This document shows, in pieces, positions 8,806-17,303 of a DNA stretch of 51,217 bases. The DNA is from Candidatus Sulfotelmatobacter sp. (GTDB taxonomy: Bacteria; Acidobacteriota; Terriglobia; Terriglobales; Acidobacteriaceae), in assembly GCA_030038125.1 (NCBI GenBank), contig JASHPL010000309.1, positions 1 through 51,217 on the forward strand, written 5' to 3'. The translations under genes and the position numbers were made by a program. Each line of letters opens with the position of its first letter. Within the stretch, counting starts at the first letter, position 1. Below the pieces are notes generated by a model that ran no database searches, had not been told where the DNA came from, and was given only the letters and a program-made list of their open reading frames with translations.

Positions 8806-9594
8806 ATGCAAGATCTCCATGCGAAAGCTTTGGCAGGGAAGACCGCGCTGATTACCGGGGCGGCGCGACGCCTGGGACGAGCCTCGGCCATGGCTTTGGC
8901 TCGAGCCGGCGCCGACGTCGCGATTACGTTCAACAGATCGGCGCGCGAAGCGCGAGAAACGGTCATTGATCTTTCTGGTCTGGGCGTGCGGGCTTTTGCG
9001 CTCAAATGCGACGTCACCATTGAAGAGAGCGTCAGTGAAGCGATGAAAGAAGCGGCGCGCGAACTCGGGCACATCGACATTCTCGTGAATAATGCCGCCA
9101 ATTACGAAACCGCAGACTTCGAGAAGCTGACGCTGAAGCAATGGGACGCGATCTTCGCCAGCAATGTTCGCGGTCCCTTTCTAGTGACCCGCGAGGCCTT
9201 GAAATGGATGCGGCCAGGTTCAGCGAGCAATCGCAGGAAAACAGGAGCCCGGCAGGCGTTCGCCGGAAAAATCATCAACATGGGTTCGCTGGGAGGGATT
9301 CGTGCGTGGGCGACGCACGCTCACTATTGCTCCTCCAAAGCCGCACTGCACATGCTGACGAAAGTCATGGCCAGGGCCCTGGCGCCGGAGTTCGCGGTCA
9401 ACGCTGTAGCTCCGGGCATGATCGATCTGGGAGAAAAATCGGCTGCGGCTTTCATGCGGCGTATGGCCAAACAGACTCCAATGCAGCGCAACGGCCGTGC
9501 CGACGAAGTCGCCGAGGCCGTGTTGTTCTTCGCCACGGCTCCTCAGTTCATCACGGGGCAAATTCTGCTCGTCGATGGCGGACTTGGCCTGTAA
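8806..9594 (+). CDS. Short-chain dehydrogenase/reductase (FabG or pteridine-reductase-like)
   Basis: Classical SDR, 262 residues, NAD(P)H-dependent carbonyl reductase. Visible motifs: TGAARRLG (17-24, nucleotide binding; the Arg after it suggests NADPH), NNAA (95-98), catalytic Ser161, Tyr174 and Lys178 (YCSSK), and the C-terminal ITGQILLVDGGLGL. A ~20-residue insertion rich in basic residues (about 137-155) lies between the NNAA helix and the catalytic serine. The TGAARRLG signature and this insert point towards FolM/pteridine-reductase-like members as much as FabG; the substrate cannot be told from sequence. It lies 37 bases upstream of glmU on the same strand. Confidence 0.82.
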   Translation: MQDLHAKALAGKTALITGAARRLGRASAMALARAGADVAITFNRSAREARETVIDLSGLGVRAFALKCDVTIEESVSEAMKEAARELGHIDILVNNAANYETADFEKLTLKQWDAIFASNVRGPFLVTREALKWMRPGSASNRRKTGARQAFAGKIINMGSLGGIRAWATHAHYCSSKAALHMLTKVMARALAPEFAVNAVAPGMIDLGEKSAAAFMRRMAKQTPMQRNGRADEVAEAVLFFATAPQFITGQILLVDGGLGL

Positions 9595-9631
9595 ATAGCC
9601 AGCGCTCGTCGCTCGCGCTATAGTGGGGCGA

Positions 9632-11092
9632 ATGAAAAAACCGAAGGCAAAATCGGCTCGGCGGAAGATCGCCGAGGTGTCGCACCGCCCGTCTGCGCCG
9701 CGAGTTGCCATCGCCATTATGGCGGCGGGCAAGGGAACCAGGCTGAAATCGCAACTTCCTAAAGTTTTGCATGAAGTCGGGGGCAAGCCTCTGCTGGAGC
9801 ATGTGATTCGCGCAGCCCTGCGCGTTGCCCCGGCGAGCGATATCTACGCGATCATCGGCCACGAGGCGCAGCGCGTGCGGGCGGCCCTGCAACACACGGG
9901 CGTCAGGTTTGTTCTCCAGGCGGAGCAGCGCGGTACCGGGCATGCGCTGATGGTCGCACGCGACGCTCTCGCGGGGTACGACCACGTCATCGTGCTTTCC
10001 GGCGACGCGCCGCTGATTACGCCCCAAACGATCGAGCACTTGCGTGATTTTCATCTCGCCGAGAAAGCGGCTATGACACTGCTCAGTGCGGACCTGGCAA
10101 ATCCCACGGGATACGGGAGAGTCTTGCGCAAAAGCGCACGCAGTGCCGACGTAGAAGCGATTGTTGAGGAAAAAGCGGCGAGCCCGGCTGAGAAAAAGAT
10201 TCGCGAGATTAATTCTGGCTTTTATGTTTTTTCGGTCGAAAACATGTATGGCCATATCGACGAACTTTCGACGGATAATCCGCACTCGGAGTATTACCTG
10301 ACCGATATGGCCGAAGTTCTGCGACGTGCAAAGAAACGCGTGGTGGCTTGGAAAACTGAGAACCCTGGCGAAGTGCTGGGTGGAAACACGCGGGCCGAAC
10401 TGGCCGATATTGACCACTTCCTGCGAATGGCGAAGGCGCGCCAGTTGATGGCGGATGGTGTCACGATCTATTACCCCGCGACGTGTGTGATCGACGCCGA
10501 CGTTGCGGTGGCGCCCGATACGATCATCGAGCCCTATGTGCAATTGCTGGGAAACACGCGCATCGGTACGAGGTGCCGCGTGAGTTCTTACTCGGTGATT
10601 CGTGATACTGAAATCGGAGACGAGGTGACGATTCGTCCGGGATGCATGATGAGCGAATCGCGCATCGAGGCGCGGGCGATCCTCGGACCGTATTCGCATC
10701 TGCGACCAGGCAGCGAGATTGGCGAAGGGGCGCACGTGGGGAATTTCGTCGAAACCAAGAAAATCAAACTGGGCAAGGGATCGAAGGCGAATCACCTGAC
10801 CTATCTCGGCGATGCCGAGATCGGCGCGAATGTGAACGTCGGGGCGGGCACGATCACGTGCAACTATGACGGCATGCACAAACACAAAACGATCATCGAG
10901 GATGGCGTCTTTGTGGGCAGCGACAGCACGCTGGTCGCTCCGGTACGTGTTGGCAAGGGCGCGTACGTTGCCGCGGCGTCCTGCATCACCGATGATGTCC
11001 CCGATGGCGCGTTAGCTCTCGGCCGCGCGCGGCAGATCGTGAAAGAAGGCTGGGCGAAGGAGAAGCGCGTCAAGCGTGCCAACGAAAGTTAG
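9632..11092 (+). CDS. glmU: Bifunctional GlcNAc-1-P uridyltransferase / GlcN-1-P acetyltransferase GlmU
   Basis: Makes UDP-GlcNAc for peptidoglycan and lipid A: the C-terminal half acetylates GlcN-1-P, the N-terminal half couples it to UTP. The pyrophosphorylase domain shows MAAGKGTRLKSQLPKVLHE (from residue 30), EQRGTGHAL, SGDAPLI and NSGFYVF. The left-handed beta-helix has GPYSHLRPG, the catalytic His in KANHLTYLGDAEIG, and GAGTITCNYDG. The 486-residue product carries about 25 extra, Lys/Arg-rich residues before the usual start. The ATG at 9632 is preferred; a GTG three codons upstream is possible. It sits after the SDR gene and likely shares its transcript. Confidence 0.95.
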   Translation: MKKPKAKSARRKIAEVSHRPSAPRVAIAIMAAGKGTRLKSQLPKVLHEVGGKPLLEHVIRAALRVAPASDIYAIIGHEAQRVRAALQHTGVRFVLQAEQRGTGHALMVARDALAGYDHVIVLSGDAPLITPQTIEHLRDFHLAEKAAMTLLSADLANPTGYGRVLRKSARSADVEAIVEEKAASPAEKKIREINSGFYVFSVENMYGHIDELSTDNPHSEYYLTDMAEVLRRAKKRVVAWKTENPGEVLGGNTRAELADIDHFLRMAKARQLMADGVTIYYPATCVIDADVAVAPDTIIEPYVQLLGNTRIGTRCRVSSYSVIRDTEIGDEVTIRPGCMMSESRIEARAILGPYSHLRPGSEIGEGAHVGNFVETKKIKLGKGSKANHLTYLGDAEIGANVNVGAGTITCNYDGMHKHKTIIEDGVFVGSDSTLVAPVRVGKGAYVAAASCITDDVPDGALALGRARQIVKEGWAKEKRVKRANES

Positions 11093-11123
11093 ATGTGTTG
11101 GCTGGGGCGCGTGCGTCCGATTT

Positions 11124-11176
11124 TGTGGCGATAGCCGCCCTCGGTTGTCCGGCGAAACAGAACTCCGCTGCGCCGT
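11124..11176. repeat. REP-like palindromic element, copy 1
   Basis: This stretch, between convergent glmU and the ArsR gene, aligns over about 50 bases with 45279-45331: both run GTGG-GA-AGCCGCCC-CGG-TGTCCGGC and then a CTCCGC block. The core is an inverted repeat (GATAGCCGCC / CGGTTGTC, imperfect here, better in the other copy). It looks like a dispersed non-coding repeat family and may act as a bidirectional terminator. Confidence 0.6.
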
Positions 11177-11490
11177 TAGAGTCTGCCCCGCAGTGTCTTC
11201 ACCACCTGGCGAATAGCTTTCTCATTCCGTCGATACCAACGCCACTGGCCTTGTTTCGTAGCTTCGACCAATCCGGACTTGGTCAGAATCGCCATGTGAT
11301 GGGACACGGTCGGCTGCGACAGACGGACCTGTTCTTCGATATCGCCTCCGCACAAGCAAGCGGCGTGGATGCCTGCACCTGCTTGCTTCGGGGCGCGAGC
11401 GCCTTCTTTCAAGGCTTTCAGGATGTGGCGTCGGGTAGGATCGGCGATGGCATGAAGCGCGCGGTCGAGCGAAGCATCATCGGTGGACAT
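11176..11490 (-). CDS. ArsR-family repressor with CxC metal-site motif
   Basis: A 104-residue winged-helix protein: ADPTRRHILKALKEG (helix 1-2), recognition region LSQPTVSHHMAILTKSG, and the wing GQWRWYRR. Just before the recognition helix is ACLCGGDIEEQ; the Cys45-x-Cys47 pair is where arsenic sensors of the ArsR type carry CVC, so a thiophilic metal or arsenite ligand is plausible. The start is set at the ATG at 11490, giving the usual family length; the frame continues 13 codons further upstream. No arsenate reductase, efflux pump or other metal gene is next to it, so the regulated genes are not evident. Confidence 0.8.
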   Translation of the reverse strand: MSTDDASLDRALHAIADPTRRHILKALKEGARAPKQAGAGIHAACLCGGDIEEQVRLSQPTVSHHMAILTKSGLVEATKQGQWRWYRRNEKAIRQVVKTLRGRL

Positions 11491-11538
11491 GGCTGGAGTA
11501 CAAATAACGCGAGAATCGATGAGTGTCAATGTCCGCGG

Positions 11539-12129
11539 TTACTTCTTCAGGATCGGGCTGTACCCATCTCCGATCAGGCGCGCGCGCATGGCTTCGGCGT
11601 CCTTCGCGTCGGAGTATGGCCCCACTTGCACGCGAAAGAAATTGTCCGCCTTGGATTGCGAAGCCACGAATGCGGGATAGTCTTTCTTCTTGAGCGCGTC
11701 TACCAGCGCGTCGGCATCTTCCTGCTTGGTGACGGCGGCGACCTGCACGAAGTATCCCGAAGTCGGCAAAACCGTACTCGGAGCTTGATCGTTCGTGGCC
11801 GCGGGAGACTGCGCTGGATTGGCATTGGCCGATGGAGCCGGGGCATCGGTTTTTTGCTCTGTCGCGGGGGTGAGTTGTGGGTTGGCGTCTTTCTGCTCGA
11901 CGTTCTTGTAGAACGTCATGGACGGCGTTGCCGGAGCGGAATTCGTGATCGCGGGACTGGCCGCCGGTTGCACGGGAATGGTACTGGCCCGCGCCAGTGC
12001 CGGCTCGGATTTCCGGCCCAGCGAATATCCCAGCGCAAAGAATAAAGCGCACATGCCCACCAGGCCGAAGAACAGCACCAGCAGTTTGCTCGTTCCCAGC
12101 GTGATTTCCGTATCTTCAGACGAAGCCAT
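11539..12129 (-). CDS. Membrane-anchored SPOR-domain protein
   Basis: 196 residues: a short cytoplasmic N-terminus, one membrane segment (LLVLFFGLVGMCALFFALGY, about 14-33), a Pro/Ala/Thr-rich periplasmic linker (about 45-120), and a C-terminal SPOR domain beginning SGYFVQVAAVTKQEDADALV and ending GYSPILKK. SPOR domains bind denuded glycan strands at the division septum, so it probably acts in envelope or division biology. The start at 12129 is chosen because GGAG stands just upstream of that ATG; the frame is open for 20 more codons. It may be co-transcribed with the ArsR gene 48 bases downstream. Confidence 0.82.
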   Translation of the reverse strand: MASSEDTEITLGTSKLLVLFFGLVGMCALFFALGYSLGRKSEPALARASTIPVQPAASPAITNSAPATPSMTFYKNVEQKDANPQLTPATEQKTDAPAPSANANPAQSPAATNDQAPSTVLPTSGYFVQVAAVTKQEDADALVDALKKKDYPAFVASQSKADNFFRVQVGPYSDAKDAEAMRARLIGDGYSPILKK

Positions 12130-12255
12130 AATCCACTCCAGGGCGCGAAGATCTGGATGGTATCCCGCAGCGGCAAAAGCCGCTGCCACGAGATCCCGAC
12201 CAGTGGACGACCTTCAAAACTGTCCGTTTCAAGACCAGTTCAGCTCATTCCTTCG

Positions 12256-13068
12256 TTACGCCGTCTTCGCCTGTACTGGTGCTGCCGGCTTGCCGTTTGC
12301 GACGGCATTGTTGAGAAGCTTCTCGATTCCCGAGAAAACGTCGACCGGCACGGGGAAGACCACCGTCGTATTTTTCTCGACGCCGATTTCCGTCAAGGTC
12401 TGCAAATAACGCAACTGCACGCTCACCGGTTCGGTGGCGAGCAGGCGAGCCGCATCGACCAGACGCTGCGCCGCTGAGAACTCGCCTTCGGCGTGAATGA
12501 TCTTCGACCGCTTCTCGCGCTCGGCTTCGGCCTGCTTAGCCATCGCACGCAGCATGGATTCCGGCAGATCAACTTGCTTAACTTCCACATTGGTCACCTT
12601 CACGCCCCACGGCGATGTATGGGTGTCAAGAATGCTTTGCAGGCGCAAATTGATCTTGTCGCGATGCGCCAGCAATTCATCCAGTTCCAGTTCGCCCAGC
12701 ACCGAGCGCAGTGTGGTCTGAGCGAACTGCGAAGTCTGGTAAACGTAATTGGAAACTTCGACTACCGCCTTGTTCGGCTCGATGACGCGCAGAAAAATGA
12801 CAGCATTCACTTTCAGCGTGACGTTATCGCGGGTGATGATGTCCTGCGGCGGAACTTCCAAGGCTTCCTGGCGCAGCGAGACGCGCACAATGCGATCCAC
12901 CGGCGCGAAAACCAGGATTACGCCCGGTCCTTTCGCCGCGGGAAGCAAACGGCCGAGGCGGAAGATAACTCCGCGCTCGTATTCCGCCAGGATTTTGATG
13001 GAACTGAGAAGGTAGATGGCGACGATGACGCCAATAATAGTTCCGAACCCAACGCCCAGGGATTCCAC
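12256..13068 (-). CDS. Slipin / stomatin-like SPFH (band 7) membrane protein
   Basis: 270 residues with an N-terminal membrane hairpin (GFGTIIGVIVAIYLLSSI), the SPFH opening EYERGVIFRLGRL, the core VPPQDIITRDNVTLKVNAVI and RSVLGELELDELLAHRDKIN, then a charged coiled-coil helix AMAKQAEAEREKRSKII and a C-terminal oligomerisation segment. These are the hallmarks of bacterial slipins, which form ring assemblies in membranes, often with NfeD; no nfeD gene is adjacent. The GTG at 13068 is preferred because GGAGG lies five bases upstream and the product then matches the usual size; the open frame extends 47 codons further but that part is Arg-rich and unlike a protein start. Confidence 0.87.
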   Translation of the reverse strand: MESLGVGFGTIIGVIVAIYLLSSIKILAEYERGVIFRLGRLLPAAKGPGVILVFAPVDRIVRVSLRQEALEVPPQDIITRDNVTLKVNAVIFLRVIEPNKAVVEVSNYVYQTSQFAQTTLRSVLGELELDELLAHRDKINLRLQSILDTHTSPWGVKVTNVEVKQVDLPESMLRAMAKQAEAEREKRSKIIHAEGEFSAAQRLVDAARLLATEPVSVQLRYLQTLTEIGVEKNTTVVFPVPVDVFSGIEKLLNNAVANGKPAAPVQAKTA

Positions 13069-13225
13069 AAACGCCTCCAAATCGGAGCGCGCCAGCGCCC
13101 CAACGCCGGATTGTATAGCAGCCGGAACGCGGCGGAGCGCAAATCGCGGCCTGCGGCATTGCTTGGCTTGATGCGGCAGGGAATTCTGGACGTAAGAGTG
13201 AAGCCGCAAATTAGGAGTCGTCTGC

Positions 13226-13468
13226 TTACGGCTGTGCCTCTTGCCCTTCGGTCGTCAGCCCCTCTGCACCGCCCCTAAGCCGGCGATAAATTGGCGCCAG
13301 AATACTGTTCTGGAGGACTTCCGACTCAGCCTGAACCCAATCCTGGAGAGCCTGGCCTTCGACCTGGCCTCGTTCTTCGTACAGTTGCTGGGCGCGCTCC
13401 CGCACCCTTCTCTCCACCGCGCGGAGCAGGATAGCTTGCTGTTTCTTCCTGCGGGTCACGAGATCCAC
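13226..13468 (-). CDS. Small DUF2934-like protein
   Basis: An 80-residue, very basic N-terminal helix followed by RAQQLYEERGQVEGQALQDW and VQAESEVL, which match the DUF2934 pattern (A-x-x-L-Y-x-x-R-G-x-x-x-G-x-x-x-x-D-W-x-x-A-E). The family is common in Acidobacteria, often in many copies, and has no known function. No signal peptide or membrane segment. It lies 157 bases upstream of the slipin gene on the same strand. Confidence 0.65.
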   Translation of the reverse strand: MDLVTRRKKQQAILLRAVERRVRERAQQLYEERGQVEGQALQDWVQAESEVLQNSILAPIYRRLRGGAEGLTTEGQEAQP

Positions 13469-13781
13469 GACGACTCCTTTGCTGTCGGCTTTATCGATTT
13501 CTATGATAGCGGATGGCTGTTAACGAATAATTACATTTGGCTTAGGATTGTGATTACCAAAGTGTTACAAGCGCGGTCGAGGTCGCGAGCTGTAATTTAT
13601 TGATAAACAAGCAGTAAGCGAGTCGATGGCTGAGTTCATGAGCGCGCGTCTGGGAACGATCAAATGGGCGGATGTCCAATGATCCTACTTACAGAACCTA
13701 AGAACCAGATTGGGCCGGGTTGCAGCTGAACGAGGAAGGAATCGAACCCACGCGGCGCCGTCGCGGCATCCCGCAGACGGA
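13469..13781. other. Intergenic region, no gene seen
   Basis: 313 bases between two same-strand genes. The half next to the DUF2934 start is AT-rich and probably holds its promoter, though no clear pair of boxes stands out. A tRNA T-loop-like string on the minus strand near 13736-13750 has no matching acceptor stem and is not called. Confidence 0.4.
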
Positions 13782-14156
13782 TTATTTTTGCGCTTCGATT
13801 TTCTCGATCGCGATCGCGCTCGATCCTCCTCTTTCAAACACTTTCCCACTAGCCGTAACTTTCTGCCCGGCAAACGGCAGGAGTCTGTCGTTTTGGCCGC
13901 TGGAAGGAGTCGTGTCGGCAATGGGCCAGTAGATCGTGCCGCTGTCGGACAGAATCACCAAAGGAGAACCGGTTTTGGCACAAGCCGTGGCACATTCGGG
14001 GCTGATCGGTTTCTTCAGGCCCTTGGTGAACGCGCATGCCGAATCCAGCACGTAGCCCTTGACCGTAGCCGACTTGCCGGTATCGCTACTCCAAGCCATA
14101 ACCCCAGCAACCAACCCAATCGCCAGTGACATCTTCACTGCGTCGCGAAAATTCAT
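13782..14156 (-). CDS. Small exported Cys-containing protein (paralogue A)
   Basis: 124 residues with an N-terminal hydrophobic export segment (MSLAIGLVAGVMAWSS). The mature part begins VKGYVLDSACAF and has ECATACAKTGSPLVIL. The pattern G-x-V-x-D-S-x-C ... C-x-x-A-C-x-x-x-G-S is shared with the gene at 15085-15435, so the two are paralogues on either side of the arginine decarboxylase gene. The pattern suggests a small beta domain with disulfides or a metal or haem site, but none is established. I do not recognise a named function. Confidence 0.6.
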   Translation of the reverse strand: MNFRDAVKMSLAIGLVAGVMAWSSDTGKSATVKGYVLDSACAFTKGLKKPISPECATACAKTGSPLVILSDSGTIYWPIADTTPSSGQNDRLLPFAGQKVTASGKVFERGGSSAIAIEKIEAQK

Positions 14157-14348
14157 AGGCCGCTCCGAGTCGGAAATATCGCATCACTTTATGCACTGCG
14201 TTCTCGCCTTGAAATACTACGAAACCACTACGATCCACAGATGCGCGCAGACAAAGTTTTCCGGAAGCAGTAGCCTGAGGCTTGTTCTGGCAACATAAAG
14301 AAGCGAATGCCGGAACAAAGCTATCGCAGGTCACACCGGGAAGACTGC

Positions 14349-14894
14349 TTAGTCGAAGATCAATACCGCCGAGGCGATCACGGTGGTCCACAGGCCGCGT
14401 TTGTCGCCCACGGCCGATTGCGTGACGTTGGCCGTGCGCACGATTTTGTTAGAGAGACGGTAGATCTGCTTTTTCTCGTCCCAGGAACGATCGGGATCGA
14501 ATTCGACGTTCAGCGTTGTGGCCAGCATTTCGGCGGCGAGTTCTTCGGCATATTCTCCCGCCGAATCTTCGGTTTCGCCGAAGGAGTGGTGCTCGCTGAG
14601 ATAGCCGTAGGTGTTGCGATCTGCCGGGATGGCGACTCCAATCGACGCCGCGAGCAGGCGGTGCGGTTCGCGGGTGGAGTTCTCCGCGACTACGGCGAAG
14701 ACCACTTCTCCCGGGTGCAGATATTTCACGCCTTCTTTGCGGGCCAGCAGTTTGCAGTTGGGAGGAAAGATGGACGATACCCGAACCAGGTTCTGCGCGG
14801 CGATTCCGGCGTCGCGCAGCGCCAATTCAAATGAGGTCAACCGCTCGCGGTGTTTCCCTACACCTTTGGTAAAGAAAATCCGCTTGGGAACCAT
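14349..14894 (-). CDS. pdaD: Pyruvoyl-dependent arginine decarboxylase (PvlArgDC)
   Basis: Converts arginine to agmatine, the entry to polyamine synthesis or acid-linked arginine use. The 181-residue proenzyme has VSSIFPPN with the Ser40-Ser41 autocleavage site; in characterised family members the second serine becomes the pyruvoyl group. It also has [20 protein letters not shown] at the start, and [20 protein letters not shown] and [12 protein letters not shown] in the body, as in archaeal and bacterial family members. The ATG at 14894 is preferred, with GGGAAAAG upstream; a TTG four codons earlier is possible. Genes for agmatinase or agmatine deiminase are not in the window. Confidence 0.92.
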   Translation of the reverse strand: MVPKRIFFTKGVGKHRERLTSFELALRDAGIAAQNLVRVSSIFPPNCKLLARKEGVKYLHPGEVVFAVVAENSTREPHRLLAASIGVAIPADRNTYGYLSEHHSFGETEDSAGEYAEELAAEMLATTLNVEFDPDRSWDEKKQIYRLSNKIVRTANVTQSAVGDKRGLWTTVIASAVLIFD

Positions 14895-15035
14895 GTCTTT
14901 TCCCAATTCCCTGACCCTCCGAGCATGAAATTTCAGGATAAAGAATGCTCAATCTAACACATTGGTTTGTAAAGGAACGATGAATTTGACGGCTGGATAG
15001 AAAAAATACGGAGAGCGCGCCAGCGTCCTGCCGCT

Positions 15036-15064
15036 CGGGGACGGACGGCGATCCCGTCCCCACA
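15036..15064. repeat. GC-rich palindrome downstream of exported Cys protein B
   Basis: On the minus strand GGGGACGG ... CCGTCC-GTCCCC forms nested stems, preceded by TGTG. The opening TGTGGGGAC is the same as in the element at 45279, so this may be a diverged member of the same dispersed family, or the terminator of the gene ending at 15085. Confidence 0.4.
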
Positions 15065-15084
15065 CTGAAACTGGCGATGACCGG

Positions 15085-15435
15085 CTACTGAACTGCTTTG
15101 ACCGAACGCACCGTGATCGTGTTGTCCTGCTCCGTCCCGGTCACCGTTACTTTGGCGCCAGCTTGCTTGTACAGCGTATCTAAAGCTTGCTTGTCGCTGG
15201 TATCGAGCGTGTAGACTTTGTCGCCGACCACGAGCGCATATTTCGAACCTTTGGAAACGCAGGCGCGAGTGCATCCGGCGTCATCTCCCGGCATGGCATG
15301 CTTGGCTCCGCACATGGAGTCGCTCACGGTTCCGGTGAATGTGGAGGATTTTGCCGCGGCGACGGATGCGGCCATGCCAAAGACGAGGATGGCGGTCAAC
15401 AGCGCGGTTCCGAGTTTCTGGGCGCAAAAGTTCAT
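15085..15435 (-). CDS. Small exported Cys-containing protein (paralogue B)
   Basis: 116 residues; signal peptide MNFCAQKLGTALLTAILVFG with a cut near AAA-KSS. The mature part starts FTGTVSDSMCGAKHAMPGDD and continues GCTRACVSKGSKYALVV, sharing the D-S-x-C ... C-x-x-A-C-x-x-x-G-S pattern of the protein at 13782-14156. A short beta-rich C-terminus follows (VTVTGTEQDNTITVRSV, OB-like by eye). The ATG at 15435 is chosen because AAAGGAGAAA lies just upstream; the longer open frame has no such site. Function unknown; probably periplasmic or extracellular. Confidence 0.7.
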   Translation of the reverse strand: MNFCAQKLGTALLTAILVFGMAASVAAAKSSTFTGTVSDSMCGAKHAMPGDDAGCTRACVSKGSKYALVVGDKVYTLDTSDKQALDTLYKQAGAKVTVTGTEQDNTITVRSVKAVQ

Positions 15436-15956
15436 TAGCAGTTTCTCCTTTGGATTTGAGCCAGTTCTTGTTACCGAGACGCAGTGTACAGCGATTCCGG
15501 TCCCAAAAATGTCATAGGCTGGCAATTTTCTGCTAACCGAAAGCGAATTCTCACCACCGAGACACGTAGACACATTGCACGTAGGAGAGAAGAAAGTTTC
15601 TGACCGGTTGACGCGTTGGCCGAATCTTCAACTTTCCCCAATGAAGCCCCACGAACGATCCCAGAATGACAGTCCCACCAGACTTACTGTTTCTTTGTGC
15701 CCGCATGGTCAGAAATCGCGGTTGGCGCGCCGACAAAAATGCGGGGAAGCGCTGGCGCGCAACCCCGCCATAATGCCCGGTTGGAAATTTGGGGGGAAGG
15801 CTCCGGGCAAAAAACCTATCGGCCTAAACCGAAAATCAAAAGGAAATACAAATACTGATTCGGGACAAAATAAAGCTTCGAAGGAAAATGAGCAATGATT
15901 TTTTCAAGTTGTTCCGAAATCCGGAAAAACTCTGGGTCCGAAACCGGACCCAGCCC
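15436..15956. other. Intergenic region with terminator, no supported gene
   Basis: 521 bases. It contains the terminator at 15932-15953. A plus-strand open frame (15575-15898, Lys-rich C-terminus) begins with TTG without a ribosome site and resembles no protein I know, so it is not called. Confidence 0.4.
15932..15953 (-). terminator. Intrinsic terminator of the LysR-POTRA unit
   Basis: CTGGGTCCG (15932-15940) and CGGACCCAG (15945-15953) form a perfect 9-bp stem with an AAAC loop. Read on the minus strand it begins 3 bases after the stop at 15957 and is followed by AGTTTTTCC, the expected T-run. Confidence 0.85.
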
Positions 15957-17303
15957 TCATCGCGGCGCCTTGGCGGTATAGATCAAGTCCACGTCCACAC
16001 TTTTGTCCCGCAAGTTCGGCGTGACGTGCGACGCTACATCCCAGTCCAAGGTTGACGGTAATAGCTTGCGCGCGGCGGGTAGATATTGTTCCAGGTAATT
16101 GGCGTTGTAGACGTCGCCCGGACGCAGTTGCCACGCAGCCCGCAGCTTCGCAATCAGAATGTTGTCGAGACCCCGGAACTCCAAGTCGCCCATATGATAG
16201 GGAAAACCCTCGGTTACGTCGATAGTGAGAAGTACAGTCCCTGCACTGTCGTCAAATTGCGGATTCGCCTTGAACGCCGCGGTGATGAAACCACGGGTGC
16301 CATAGAGTCTTTGGACTTGCTGCAGATCTTCATCCAGGCGGACGGTGTTGGCCGGTTGACCGGGTTCGGCATGAACCATCGGAGCCAATTGATCGGTTGG
16401 GAACGCATGATTGCCCGACCAGTCGATGCTCTTCAGCTTGTATTGCTCTCCGGGCGTGACTGGGAATGTCAGGTCAACCACGGTCTGATTCCGCACTCCT
16501 TCCTGGACGACTTCCGCGCTTGGCAAATTTACCGATTTGGTCTGCGGGGCGCCAAAAGAGGCTCTTAGATATCCGCGCGAGTGGTAAATCGGGAGTAGTT
16601 CGCGTTGCACAAACAACTGCAGCCGGCTGCGGGAGTATTCGCGGTTCGGCATGTCTTTGCCGGCCTGTTCGAGTTCCGCCAATTCGGGTTCCGCCGCCCC
16701 AGTGAACTCGATATTACGAATACGGATCAGGACATCGGAAACTTTGTAGTCGATTGATTCAATGGGGCCATCGTCTTTGCCGCTTTTCAGATAATCGACA
16801 TGTCCCGGAATTGCGCGCTGGACCAGCATTGCCTGCAACACGTCAGAAACCTGGTCTGCCAGGTTGCCGGAGAGCGGCAACTGGCCATCAAACAGCGGAA
16901 CGTGATCTTTGAGTTGTTTGCGAAGATCGACATCAGGGAACCACACGAAATCGATAAAACGCGCGGGAACAAATTTTTGGGCGTCCGTGACCTGAAATTC
17001 CAGCTTGGTTCCCGCGTCGGAATAACTGTATTTGTAGCCGACGTCGGTGAACGCTCCCGTGTCTCCCAGGCGCCGCGACGCGCGTTTGAAATCATCGTCG
17101 CTGACGGGTGTCCCGAGTTGTAGACCGGTGGCCGCAGCGATCTCGGCCTCCGAAAATCGTTTGCTTCCCTTGACCTTGATTTCGATTAGCTGGCGCGCAG
17201 ACCCAGGCATCTGCGCCATCGACTTCTGCGTCTCCTGTGCCGATCCTGGCAAGCAGATTCCCAGCATCAGCAGGAGGAACACTTTGGACCCGGTCTTCGT
17301 CAT
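15957..17303 (-). CDS. Exported POTRA-domain protein without a beta-barrel
   Basis: 448 residues with a signal peptide (KVFLLLMLGICLPGSAQ). It carries several POTRA-like units: IEIKVKGSKRFSEAEIAAAT with DDFKRASRRLGDTGAF (about 40-100), a central region, YKLKSIDWSGNHAFPTDQL with QRLYGTRGFITAAF (about 290-350) and YHMGDLEFRGLDNILIAKL (about 375-440). This is how BamA/TamA proteins begin, but the chain ends where a 16-strand barrel would start, and the next bases hold a terminator, so it is not obviously truncated. It probably works in the periplasm as a scaffold or chaperone. Its ATG overlaps the stop of the LysR gene by 4 bases, implying translational coupling. Confidence 0.7.
   Translation of the reverse strand: MTKTGSKVFLLLMLGICLPGSAQETQKSMAQMPGSARQLIEIKVKGSKRFSEAEIAAATGLQLGTPVSDDDFKRASRRLGDTGAFTDVGYKYSYSDAGTKLEFQVTDAQKFVPARFIDFVWFPDVDLRKQLKDHVPLFDGQLPLSGNLADQVSDVLQAMLVQRAIPGHVDYLKSGKDDGPIESIDYKVSDVLIRIRNIEFTGAAEPELAELEQAGKDMPNREYSRSRLQLFVQRELLPIYHSRGYLRASFGAPQTKSVNLPSAEVVQEGVRNQTVVDLTFPVTPGEQYKLKSIDWSGNHAFPTDQLAPMVHAEPGQPANTVRLDEDLQQVQRLYGTRGFITAAFKANPQFDDSAGTVLLTIDVTEGFPYHMGDLEFRGLDNILIAKLRAAWQLRPGDVYNANYLEQYLPAARKLLPSTLDWDVASHVTPNLRDKSVDVDLIYTAKAPR

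Noticed and set aside
13728-13760. tRNA-like T-loop on the minus strand (GGTTCGATTCC)
   Set aside because: The T-stem does not pair beyond three bases, no acceptor or anticodon arm can be built upstream, and there is no CCA-type end.
15575-15898. 107-codon plus-strand open frame with Lys-rich end
   Set aside because: TTG start without a ribosome site, no recognisable domain, composition like translated non-coding DNA.
15957-17303. Truncated BamA/TamA pseudogene
   Set aside because: The frame is intact, ends just before a strong terminator and has a clean signal peptide, so an independent POTRA protein is more likely.
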